A DNA stretch of 64,000 nt from an uncultured Spirochaetaceae bacterium (GTDB lineage Bacteria; Spirochaetota; Spirochaetia; Sphaerochaetales; Sphaerochaetaceae), in the NCBI GenBank assembly GCA_944392965.1, contig CALXYM010000002.1, positions 302,270-366,269 on the forward strand, given 5' to 3'. The first letter of the stretch is position 1. The number at the start of each line of letters is the position of its first letter. Of the stretch, positions 17,601 through 25,323 are shown one piece after another. Made by a program: the position numbers and the translations under genes. The notes beneath the pieces were generated by a model. The model saw only the letters and a program-made list of their open reading frames with translations, was not told the DNA's origin and did not search any database.

Positions 17601-17829
17601 GGAATGTTCTGCTTATGACCTCATCCTGCTGCTCTTTCGTGAGCCTGTTGAAGTTCACCGCATAGCCTGAGACCCGTACGGTGAGCTGTGGATATTTCTC
17701 AGGATGTGCCTGAGCATCCAGAAGCGTCTCCTTGGTGAACACGTTGACATTCAGATGATGTCCTCCATTTTCTGCATAACCGTCCAAAAGGCTCACAAGG
17801 TTATCAATCTGCTGTTTTGATGCTTTCAT
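17587..17829 (-). CDS. Separately encoded glycyl-radical domain of pyruvate formate-lyase
   Basis: 80 residues: [20 protein letters not shown], then [15 protein letters not shown] and [31 protein letters not shown] is the glycyl-radical loop; the Gly bears the radical. This sequence corresponds to the last 75 or so residues of ordinary 760-residue PFL proteins and is missing from the upstream gene. It resembles GrcA/YfiD spare-part proteins in size but is embedded in the pfl operon. A strong ribosome site (GGAGGAAAGGAA) directly precedes its ATG and follows the upstream stop without a gap. The upstream TGA is in the same frame, so readthrough would give a single chain of about 772 residues. 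I favour separate translation with assembly of the two parts. Confidence 0.9.
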   Translation of the reverse strand: MKASKQQIDNLVSLLDGYAENGGHHLNVNVFTKETLLDAQAHPEKYPQLTVRVSGYAVNFNRLTKEQQDEVISRTFHETI

Positions 17830-17841
17830 TTCCTTTCCTCC

Positions 17842-19905
17842 TCAGTAATCAAGTTCCTCATTCGGTGCGCATGATGCGCAATTCCCTGTGTTTGTTATAT
17901 AGATCTCATCATCCTTTCCAAGGGCTCCCGGGATTATCGAGAACGTGTTTGAAATCCCATCCTGAGCATCCATGAAAGGAAGTTTTGAGACGCTTAAAAG
18001 GCTTGCGACCGCACCGCTCTTATCCCTGTTATGCATCGGATTAGCCCCTGGTGCGAACGCCTCCCCCTTCTTCCTTCCATCCGGGGTGCTTCCCGTGTTC
18101 TTCCCGTATACGACATTGCTTGTGATTGTGAGAATACTTGTGGTCGGGATTCCTCCACGGTAGGTATGGTTGCCTTTCACATAGCCCATGAACTCATGGA
18201 CGACATCGTATGCGATACTATCCACCCTGTCATCATCGTTACCATATTTTGGCCACACCCCTTCAATCTCATAATCGGTGACGATACCATCCTCATCCCT
18301 TATCGCCCTCACCTTCGCATATTTGATTGCACTAAGAGAGTCTGCTACGACCGAAAGACCTGCGATTCCCGTTGCGAACCACCGTGTGACCTTCTTATCA
18401 TGAAGAGCCATCTCAAGACGCTCATAGCAGTATTTGTCGTGCATGTAGTGGATGATGTTCAAGGCATTCACATAGACCTCAGCAAGCCACTTCATCATAT
18501 CCGAGAACTTAGACCTCACCTCATCGTAATCGAGGATGTCGGATGTGACGGGCTTGTAACGTGGTCCGACCTGCTTCTTGCTTATCTCATCAACACCCCC
18601 GTTGATCGCATATAAAAGGCATTTGGCAAGGTTCGCTCGCGCCCCGAAGAACTGCATCTCCTTACCTATCCTCATACTTGATACGCAGCATGCTATCGCA
18701 TAGTCGTCCCCATGCGTCACCCTCATCAGGTCATCATTCTCATACTGTATGGATGAGGTCTCTATGCTCATCCTCGCCGCATAGCGCTTGAACGCCTCAG
18801 GAAGACGAGTAGACCAGAGAACCGTAAGATTCGGCTCTGGTGCGGGCCCAAGATTCTCAAGGGTATGAAGATACCTGAAACTCATCTTCGTCACCATGTG
18901 CCTTCCATCCACGCCCACACCGGCTATCGACTCAGTAACCCAAGTGGGATCGCCGGAGAAGAGCGCATTGTACTCCGGAGTACGTGCGAACTTGACCATT
19001 CTGAGTTTCATGATGAAATGGTCCACCATCTCCTGTATCTCACTCTCTGTATAAACTCCTTCCCTCATGTCCCTTTCGGCATAGATGTCGAGGAACGTGG
19101 AAGTGCGCCCAAGGCTCATCGCCGCACCGTTCTGCTCCTTAATCGCCGCAAGATAGCCGAAATAGAGCCACTGTATCGCCTCCTTCGTATCACTTGCGGG
19201 ATGGGAGATGTCATAGCCGTAGATGGCACCAAGCTCCTTAAGCTCTTTTAGGGCCCTTATCTGCTCGCTGAGCTCCTCCCTCTCTCTCGTGACGTCACTG
19301 TACATTATCTTACGTGTGGTACTCTTTTCCTTCTCCTTCTCCTCGATGAGCCTGTCGATGCCATAAAGTGCGACACGACGATAATCCCCGATTATCCTGC
19401 CTCTGCCGTATGCATCGGGAAGGCCTGTTATGATATGCGAAGAGCGGGCCGCCCTCATCTCAGGAGTGTAGGCATCGAATACCCCGTCATTATGGGTCTT
19501 CCTATGCTTTGTAAAGAACTCCACGACGGAGGGATCTATCTTATAGCCATAGCTCTCTGCGGCCTTGACAGCCATCCTTATCCCTCCATAAGGCTGGAAG
19601 GCACGTTTTAACGGCTTATCGGTCTGAAGACCGACGATCCTCTCCCTATCTTTCTCTATATACCCCGGTCCATGGGACGTAATTGTAGAGATGATCTTCG
19701 TGTCCATATCAAGGACACCACCCTTCTTCCTCTCCTCATCCAGAAGGACAAGGACCTTCTGCCAGAGATATTGAGTATCCTCACTGGCAGGAGAGAGGAA
19801 ACCCTCATCCCCGTCATACGGCGTATAGTTTCTCTGTATGAAATCCCTGACGTTTATCTCCTTAGTCCAAACGCCCTTGTTGAATTGTCTCCAAGCATCA
19901 CTCAT
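17842..19905 (-). CDS. pflB: Pyruvate formate-lyase catalytic part lacking the glycyl-radical domain
   Basis: 687 residues covering the PFL barrel of the formate acetyltransferase family. The adjacent active-site cysteines are in [39 protein letters not shown] near the N-terminus and the [30 protein letters not shown] stretch are typical. It ends shortly after [13 protein letters not shown] with a tail containing NCASC, and stops before the radical domain, which is the next gene. The enzyme splits pyruvate with CoA into acetyl-CoA and formate. AGGAGA lies 5 nt before the ATG. An 11-bp inverted repeat sits directly upstream of the ribosome site. Confidence 0.92.
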   Translation of the reverse strand: MSDAWRQFNKGVWTKEINVRDFIQRNYTPYDGDEGFLSPASEDTQYLWQKVLVLLDEERKKGGVLDMDTKIISTITSHGPGYIEKDRERIVGLQTDKPLKRAFQPYGGIRMAVKAAESYGYKIDPSVVEFFTKHRKTHNDGVFDAYTPEMRAARSSHIITGLPDAYGRGRIIGDYRRVALYGIDRLIEEKEKEKSTTRKIMYSDVTREREELSEQIRALKELKELGAIYGYDISHPASDTKEAIQWLYFGYLAAIKEQNGAAMSLGRTSTFLDIYAERDMREGVYTESEIQEMVDHFIMKLRMVKFARTPEYNALFSGDPTWVTESIAGVGVDGRHMVTKMSFRYLHTLENLGPAPEPNLTVLWSTRLPEAFKRYAARMSIETSSIQYENDDLMRVTHGDDYAIACCVSSMRIGKEMQFFGARANLAKCLLYAINGGVDEISKKQVGPRYKPVTSDILDYDEVRSKFSDMMKWLAEVYVNALNIIHYMHDKYCYERLEMALHDKKVTRWFATGIAGLSVVADSLSAIKYAKVRAIRDEDGIVTDYEIEGVWPKYGNDDDRVDSIAYDVVHEFMGYVKGNHTYRGGIPTTSILTITSNVVYGKNTGSTPDGRKKGEAFAPGANPMHNRDKSGAVASLLSVSKLPFMDAQDGISNTFSIIPGALGKDDEIYITNTGNCASCAPNEELDY

Positions 19906-19916
19906 TGGATTCTCCT

Positions 19917-19944
19917 TATCTTGTTAGTTTCCGCTAACAAGATA
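19917..19944. promoter_or_regulatory. Perfect 11-bp inverted repeat in the pfl leader (Rex-like or RNA hairpin)
   Basis: TATCTTGTTAG at 19917-19927 and CTAACAAGATA at 19934-19944 are perfect reverse complements with a 6-nt centre. The inner part TTGTTAG-N6-CTAACAA resembles the redox-sensor Rex site TTGTTAA-N4-TTAACAA, but the halves are 2 bp further apart. In the mRNA it would fold into a hairpin just before the ribosome site. Either role would control fermentation; the sequence does not decide. Confidence 0.5.
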
Positions 19945-20182
19945 GCAAAATAAAATGGAAAAGGAAACACAACTTAATATCCTAAAATGAATAATAATTT
20001 GAGCATTAATTCACATTAATTGGTATTTTTAAGGGATTTTATGATTTTAATTACAATAATATAGCATTATAAAAGGAATAATAAGGAAATAAACTTATAT
20101 TGGATACTAAAACTGCTATTTAATATTACGGCAGGTATTGCTCCATTTTATCATTTTCTTTGTTTATTGCTTTAATTTTTTA
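19945..20182. other. AT-rich intergenic region upstream of pflB
   Basis: With the inverted repeat before it and the terminator after it, this makes a gap of about 317 bp without a gene. It is very AT-rich and holds the pfl promoter region, but no single -35/-10 pair stands out. On the minus strand TGTGAATTAATGCTCA (around 20006-20021) is a poor CRP/FNR-type half-palindrome. No open reading frame or RNA gene was seen. Confidence 0.4.
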
Positions 20183-20215
20183 GAAAAGCCCCCACTTCCC
20201 GAAGGAAATGGAGGC
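20183..20215 (-). terminator. Intrinsic terminator of the ABC exporter operon with TTCG loop
   Basis: On the minus strand GCCTCCATTTCC pairs with GGAAGTGGGGGC around a TTCG tetraloop (20188-20215), followed by TTTTCT. It begins 7 bp after the stop of the exporter gene. UUCG-capped stems are a strong terminator form. Confidence 0.85.
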
Positions 20216-20222
20216 ATAATGC

Positions 20223-22112
20223 TTACTCAAGTTCAAAAGCTCCCGTGTAAAGACGGTAATAAGTACCCTTCTGCGCTATCAGGTCATCATGGTCACCACG
20301 CTCAATGATCTTACCATGGTCAAGAACCATGATCGCATTGCTGTTACGTACCGTACTCAGTCTATGTGCGATAACGAATACAGTCCTGTTCTCCATGATC
20401 CTGTCCATACCTGCCTGTACAAGAGCCTCCGTATGGGTGTCGATGCTGCTTGTCGCCTCATCCATGACCATGACAGGAGGATCGGCAACCGCTGCGCGGG
20501 CTATGCTGAGCAGCTGTCTTTGGCCTTGAGACAGCCCCTCTCCGTTGTTGGTTATCATGGTATCATAACCATTTGGCATACGCATGATGAAGTCGTGAGC
20601 ATTTGCGAGTTTTGCTGCATTCTCAATCTCCTCATCCGTGGCATCCAAACGTCCGAACCTGATGTTCTCCCTTATCGTACCGGTAAATAGGTTCGTATCC
20701 TGTAAGATCATTCCAAGAGAATGCCTTAAATCGGCCTTCTTGATCTTGTTGATATTTATTCCATCGAACCTTATCTTTCCATCCTGTATGTCATAGAAAC
20801 GGTTCAGGAGGTTCGTAATGGTGGTCTTTCCCGCACCGGTTGCACCAACGAACGCGATCTTCTGTCCCGGTTTCGCATAGAGGGAGATGTCATGCAGAAC
20901 GGTCTTTTCAGGGACATAGCCGAAATCTACATGCTCCATTACGATATCCCCCTTTAAAGGAACATAGGTGGTACCGCTTCCATCGGTATGTGGATGTTTC
21001 CATGCCCAGAGGCCGGTACGCTCCCTGCTCTCCACGATCTCTCCGCTCTCGATTTTCGCATTTACAAGCGTCACATAACCGTTATCGACCTCGCTCTCCT
21101 CATCGAGAAGCTCAAAGATTCTCTCGGCTCCTGCAAGGGCAAGGAGAATGCTGTTGGACTGCTGTGCGATCTGGCTTACGGAATTTGAAAGGCTTCTAGA
21201 GAGAAGAAGGAAAGCCGCAAGAGCTCCGACAGAATAACTTGGAGTCAGAATCGTTATAAGAGAACCGATGAGAACGAGTGAGACATATTGCAAATTGCTC
21301 ATGTTGGCACTCACCGGCCCCATGGCGTTTGAATACGTATTCGCCTTGCTCATACTCTCATTGAGACGGTCATTGAATGAATCGAAGTCCTTCTTACTCT
21401 CCTCCTCATGGGTGAACACCTTGATCACCTTCTGTCCGTTTATCATCTCCTCGACAAAACCGTTGACGTTTGCAAGATCCCTCTGCTGCACAGCAAAATA
21501 CTTGCCGCTTTTTGAGGCGACAACGCCCGTGACTCGGAACATCAGGAAGATGAAAAAAACGACAACAACGGATAGGAACACGTTGTTCATAAGCATGGTG
21601 ACAAAGAGAAAGATTATCGTGATGATGGCGCTCATCACCTGCACCAGGGCCTGACTCATCATCTGGTTGAGAGTATCTGTATCATTTGAGAAACGGCTCA
21701 TGGTCTCTCCATGCTGATGAGTATCGAAATACGAGATCGGCAGGCTCTCGAGTTTACGGAACATGCTCTTTCTCATCGTGAGCATCGCACCTTGTGATAC
21801 TTTTATCATTATCCTCTGCTGTATGTACTGCGGTATTACCTGACAGACAACAATCACACAGAGAAAGCCGATAAGTGCATTCAACAGCGGTGTGAAATCC
21901 GGGGTTCCGTCCCCGATGAGAGGTGTAATATAGTCATCGATCAGGCCTTCCATGAACGTCGAGTAATAACTTGTCGCAAATGCAGTGAGAAAGATACATA
22001 CAAGGACTATGGCAAGAACCACCTTATGTTCTTTGAACACCATCGCAAACAGGCGCTTAAAAGTCTTAACAGGATCTTTCGCCCTTGTATTTCCAGCTTT
22101 GAATCTTGCCAT
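20223..22112 (-). CDS. ABC exporter half-transporter, subunit with intact catalytic site
   Basis: 629 residues from ATG 22112 (MARFKAGNTRAKDPVKTFKRLFAMVFKEHK), with GGAGG 9 nt upstream and 4 bp after the partner stop. An in-frame upstream ATG would overlap the partner and read as basic non-domain sequence. The N-terminal 330 residues are a six-helix exporter domain. The ATPase domain has Walker A VGATGAGKTT, signature GLSQGQRQLLSIARA and Walker B VMVMDEATSSID with the catalytic Glu. Residues about 370-420 form a longer linker before Walker A. With the partner gene, whose Walker B carries Asp, this makes a heterodimer of the TM287/288 or LmrCD kind, probably a drug or lipid exporter. Confidence 0.9.
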   Translation of the reverse strand: MARFKAGNTRAKDPVKTFKRLFAMVFKEHKVVLAIVLVCIFLTAFATSYYSTFMEGLIDDYITPLIGDGTPDFTPLLNALIGFLCVIVVCQVIPQYIQQRIMIKVSQGAMLTMRKSMFRKLESLPISYFDTHQHGETMSRFSNDTDTLNQMMSQALVQVMSAIITIIFLFVTMLMNNVFLSVVVVFFIFLMFRVTGVVASKSGKYFAVQQRDLANVNGFVEEMINGQKVIKVFTHEEESKKDFDSFNDRLNESMSKANTYSNAMGPVSANMSNLQYVSLVLIGSLITILTPSYSVGALAAFLLLSRSLSNSVSQIAQQSNSILLALAGAERIFELLDEESEVDNGYVTLVNAKIESGEIVESRERTGLWAWKHPHTDGSGTTYVPLKGDIVMEHVDFGYVPEKTVLHDISLYAKPGQKIAFVGATGAGKTTITNLLNRFYDIQDGKIRFDGININKIKKADLRHSLGMILQDTNLFTGTIRENIRFGRLDATDEEIENAAKLANAHDFIMRMPNGYDTMITNNGEGLSQGQRQLLSIARAAVADPPVMVMDEATSSIDTHTEALVQAGMDRIMENRTVFVIAHRLSTVRNSNAIMVLDHGKIIERGDHDDLIAQKGTYYRLYTGAFELE

Positions 22113-22116
22113 CTCC

Positions 22117-23838
22117 TTACGCCTCCTTCGCCTTGACCTGGGTATTATAAAGTCCCTGATAGTTCTTATTACGTGCCAGAAGCTCATCATGTGTTCCGAC
22201 ATCCTCGATATGGCCATCATTCATCATGATGATGATATCCGCCTCCTGCACAGAAGAGATCCTCTGTGCGATTATTATCTTCGTCAAGTCCTTGACATCG
22301 TTTCTAAGAGCGGCCCTGATCTGGCTGTCCGTTGCAGTATCCACAGCACTGGTGCTGTCATCCATGATAAGAATCTTAGGATGCTTTAAAAGGGCTCGGG
22401 CAATACAGAGTCTCTGCCTCTGGCCACCGGAGAAATTCGTTCCGCCCTGCTCAACATGGCTGTCATAGCCCTCTTTCATGGTTGAGATAAACGAGTCCGC
22501 AGCAGCAATCTTGCATGCTTTTATGATCTCCTCGTCCGTGGCGTCCTTGTTCCCCCATCTGAGATTATCTTTTACGGAACCGGTAAAGAGCTGGTTCTTC
22601 TGTAATACGACGGACACTTCATCCCTCAGAGCCTTGAGGTTGTACTTCCTCACGTCCACACCACCGACCCTGACAGATCCGCTCTCCACATCATAAAGCC
22701 GTGCAATAAGACTTATGAGAGTGCTCTTTCCACTTCCCGTGGGTCCAAGGATTCCAACCATCATACCGCTGTCTATCTTGAGATTGATATCCTCAAGTAC
22801 ATCGCTGCCCTTTTTATATGCGAAATTGACATGTTCAAACTCTATACTTCCATCCTTGACTTCTTTCAGGCCGTTCTCATTGATGTCCATGTCCGGTTTC
22901 GTCTCAAGAACCTCCATGATACGCTCGGCACTAGCACGGGCTATGGTGACCATGACCATGAACATGCCGATCATTATGAGGCTCATGAGGATCTGCGCAT
23001 TATAGGTGAAAATGCTCATCAACTGTCCCGTCGTCATATGGCCTATGTTTATAAGGTGAGCACCGATGAAGCACACGGCGAGGATACAAAGATACATGAC
23101 AGAACTCATCATCGGCTGGGAAAGGGCCATGATCTTTTGAGCAGAGACGAAATTATCATAGATCTCAGACGCGGCTTTATCAAACTTTTCCGTTTCCTCA
23201 TCTTCCCTGACATAGGCCTTAACCGTCCTTATTCCATTAAGGTTCTCGCCTACTACCCTGTTCAGGCCATCATAGCTCTTGAATGCCCTCTCGAACCTCG
23301 GATGTGCCTTACTCATCATAAGGAATATGCCGATAGCGAGAACAGGAATAGCAACGATGTATACGAAAGTCAGGGACCCGCCATTACGAGCAACCATTAT
23401 GATTGCAAAAATGAACATTATAGGGCTTCGGACGAACATCCTTATAACCATCTGAAATGCCATCTGGACATTCTGCACATCAGTTGTGAGCCTCGTAATG
23501 AGACTGGATGTCGAGAACCTGTCGATATTGGAAAAAGAGAAATCCTCAATCTTGTAATACAGGTCATGTCTGAGATTACGTGCAAAACCAGAACTTGCCA
23601 CAGATGCGGTCTTTGCACCCATCACGCCGAAGAACATTGAGAAGAATGCACACAAGACGAGTATGATGGACATCTTCACCGTATACCCGATATCTCCCTG
23701 GCTCACTCCGACATCTATTACCTGTGCCATCAGGGCGGGAATAAGGACCTCCATGAATACTTCCCCTATCATAAGCAACGGAGTAAGTATGGACTCTTTC
23801 TTATATTCCCTGATCCGGGACGCAAAATCTTTCAGCAT
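22117..23838 (-). CDS. ABC exporter half-transporter, subunit with degenerate Walker B
   Basis: 573 residues: exporter transmembrane domain (residues 1-310) and ATPase domain. Walker A is LGPTGSGKST, the signature FSGGQRQRLCIARA is canonical, but Walker B reads ILIMDDSTSAVD with Asp where the catalytic Glu normally is. That asymmetry is the mark of heterodimeric exporters with one consensus and one degenerate ATP site. The ATG overlaps the MarR stop by 7 bp, so the regulator and exporter are one transcript. Confidence 0.9.
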   Translation of the reverse strand: MLKDFASRIREYKKESILTPLLMIGEVFMEVLIPALMAQVIDVGVSQGDIGYTVKMSIILVLCAFFSMFFGVMGAKTASVASSGFARNLRHDLYYKIEDFSFSNIDRFSTSSLITRLTTDVQNVQMAFQMVIRMFVRSPIMFIFAIIMVARNGGSLTFVYIVAIPVLAIGIFLMMSKAHPRFERAFKSYDGLNRVVGENLNGIRTVKAYVREDEETEKFDKAASEIYDNFVSAQKIMALSQPMMSSVMYLCILAVCFIGAHLINIGHMTTGQLMSIFTYNAQILMSLIMIGMFMVMVTIARASAERIMEVLETKPDMDINENGLKEVKDGSIEFEHVNFAYKKGSDVLEDINLKIDSGMMVGILGPTGSGKSTLISLIARLYDVESGSVRVGGVDVRKYNLKALRDEVSVVLQKNQLFTGSVKDNLRWGNKDATDEEIIKACKIAAADSFISTMKEGYDSHVEQGGTNFSGGQRQRLCIARALLKHPKILIMDDSTSAVDTATDSQIRAALRNDVKDLTKIIIAQRISSVQEADIIIMMNDGHIEDVGTHDELLARNKNYQGLYNTQVKAKEA

Positions 23839-24254
23839 CCTAATTCCTCCAACTTCTTAAAGAGTTTGTCCCTGACACTCAAGAGTATTTCAACCTCTTC
23901 ATGACTTAAAATGGCATAAAGCTCTGCTTCGATAGAAAGCATCTCGTTATAGACCCCTATCGCGGCATTCCAGCCACTCTCGGTGAGGGTTATGTATTTC
24001 ATCCTCCGATCCAGTTCTGAATTCCTTCTCTGGAGGAGACCTGCATATTCCATCTTATCTAATATGGCAGAGACCGCAGCACGGCTCACACCACAGGTTT
24101 CTTCGATATCCTTCTGATAGATATGACGATCTCTGTTGTGCATCAGATAACCTAAAATCCGAAGCTGTGCAGAGGTCATACCAGTCTTCTTTTCTATCAG
24201 CTTATCAAATGATATCGAGAAGTATTTGAACGTAGAAAAGAATTGTTCTTCCAT
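23832..24254 (-). CDS. MarR-family regulator of the exporter operon
   Basis: 140 residues with the MarR winged helix: MTSAQLRILGYLMHNRDRHIYQKDIEETCGVSRAAVSAILDKMEYAGLLQRRNSELDRRMKYITLTESGW. The DRR/LDRR wing is intact. First gene of the operon with the two exporter subunits, which it most likely represses until an inducer binds. No Shine-Dalgarno precedes the ATG. The promoter and a palindrome next to it are listed separately. Confidence 0.92.
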   Translation of the reverse strand: MEEQFFSTFKYFSISFDKLIEKKTGMTSAQLRILGYLMHNRDRHIYQKDIEETCGVSRAAVSAILDKMEYAGLLQRRNSELDRRMKYITLTESGWNAAIGVYNEMLSIEAELYAILSHEEVEILLSVRDKLFKKLEELGC

Positions 24255-24258
24255 TTTT

Positions 24259-24304
24259 TGTTAACTGCTTAACAGAATATAAACACTGATAAAAAAACGG
24301 TCAA
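24259..24304 (-). promoter_or_regulatory. MarR operon promoter with operator palindrome at the transcription start
   Basis: On the minus strand TTGACC (24304-24299), a 17-bp spacer and TATATT (24281-24276) make a good sigma-70 promoter. Directly after the -10 box lies TGTTAA-GCAG-TTAACA (24274-24259), a perfect 6+6 inverted repeat covering the expected start site. That is the standard place for an autorepressor site. It also matches the Rex consensus TTGTTAA-N4-TTAACAA at all but one position, so Rex is an alternative owner. Confidence 0.65.
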
Positions 24305-24393
24305 TAGCCCTCCGCGCTTTTCCTTTTCGACAGGATAAAGGTGTTAATCCGATACAATTGAACAAATAAGGTAAAAAATATAATATTGCCCAT

Positions 24394-25323
24394 ATGATAA
24401 AAAAAACTATTTCAGACAATGAGCTCAAGGAGCACATTGCCTCTCTTGCCGAGGATGGCAGGGAGATATTCCTCCTAGAAGGAGGAAAGGTGAGATTGAC
24501 GGCGGTTGCGGCAACGGAAATGTGCAACCAGATGAGAGAGAATCACGGGCTTGGGCCTCTGGAAACGTATGTTCTGGGCCAAGGGTATGTGGCAGGAGCA
24601 CTTCTGGCCTCAAGCGTGAAAGGAAATGACCGTATCAGACTTGAAATCGAATGTGGAGGCCCCATAAAGGGCATGAGCATCGAGTCCTGGGCAAGCGGAG
24701 CAGTAAGGGGATATCTCCTGGCAAATCCAATAAAGCTAGAAAAACCATTGAAAAGTCTGGACACATCACTGCTCTATGGACCAGGGTTCATGACGATAAC
24801 AAAGATGCTTGAAGGTTCAAAAACTCCATTCACAGGACAGATCATGCTTGAGTACGGGAATCTAGCAAATGACCTTGCTCTTTATTTCCAGCAGAGTGAG
24901 CAGACCCCTACTTTATTCTATATATCACTGCATTTTGATGATAAGGCACGACTCTGGGGTGCAGGTGGTCTCTTCATACAGGCGATGCCAGGAGCAGATG
25001 ATGCGACTCTAGGCAGGCTGCAGGATAAGGCCAAGGAACTTAGAGATCTTGCGAAATGTCTCTCAGAGGGAATGAGCGTGAGAGAGTACGTGGAAAAAGA
25101 GTTCAGTGAGTATGATGTGGAACACCTTGAACGCAGGATGATCGGTTTCTCCTGCCCATGCTCAAAATCGAGTTTTGAAAGCTATCTGGGAGGGCTTCCT
25201 GAAAAGGAGAAGGAAGAAATTCTCAAAGGCGTATTCCCGTTACAGGTCGAGTGTTTCAATTGTGGAAGCGTATATACTTTTGAAAAAGAAGAGGTAGAGG
25301 ACATACTCGGAGGTGGAAAATGA
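24394..25323 (+). CDS. hslO: Redox-regulated chaperone Hsp33
   Basis: 309 residues. The N-terminal part matches Hsp33 (TAVAATEMCNQMRENHGLGPLETYVLGQGYVAGALLASSVKGNDRIRLEIECGGPIKGMSIES). The C-terminal zinc switch has the four cysteines as CPC (GFSCPCSKS, about residue 252) and CFNC (about residue 286). Under oxidation it loses zinc and holds unfolding proteins. TATAAT at 24379-24384 ends 9 nt before the ATG and no ribosome site is seen, so the leader is at most a few bases. Overlaps rlmKL by ATGA. Confidence 0.95.
   Translation: MIKKTISDNELKEHIASLAEDGREIFLLEGGKVRLTAVAATEMCNQMRENHGLGPLETYVLGQGYVAGALLASSVKGNDRIRLEIECGGPIKGMSIESWASGAVRGYLLANPIKLEKPLKSLDTSLLYGPGFMTITKMLEGSKTPFTGQIMLEYGNLANDLALYFQQSEQTPTLFYISLHFDDKARLWGAGGLFIQAMPGADDATLGRLQDKAKELRDLAKCLSEGMSVREYVEKEFSEYDVEHLERRMIGFSCPCSKSSFESYLGGLPEKEKEEILKGVFPLQVECFNCGSVYTFEKEEVEDILGGGK

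Noticed and set aside
17842..17844. TGA in the pfl operon read as selenocysteine
   Set aside because: No selenocysteine is known at this place in PFLs, a strong ribosome site and ATG follow at once, and no evident bacterial SECIS stem directly after the TGA was seen. Left as a possibility only in the finding.
20006..20021. CRP/FNR-like site upstream of pflB
   Set aside because: Only one half-site (TGTGA) is good; the other (GCTCA) is poor, and such matches are expected by chance in AT-rich DNA.
22113..22220. Longer start for the second ABC exporter subunit
   Set aside because: The 36 extra residues are antisense-like and basic, overlap the partner gene out of frame, and ATG 22112 has its own ribosome site next to the partner stop.
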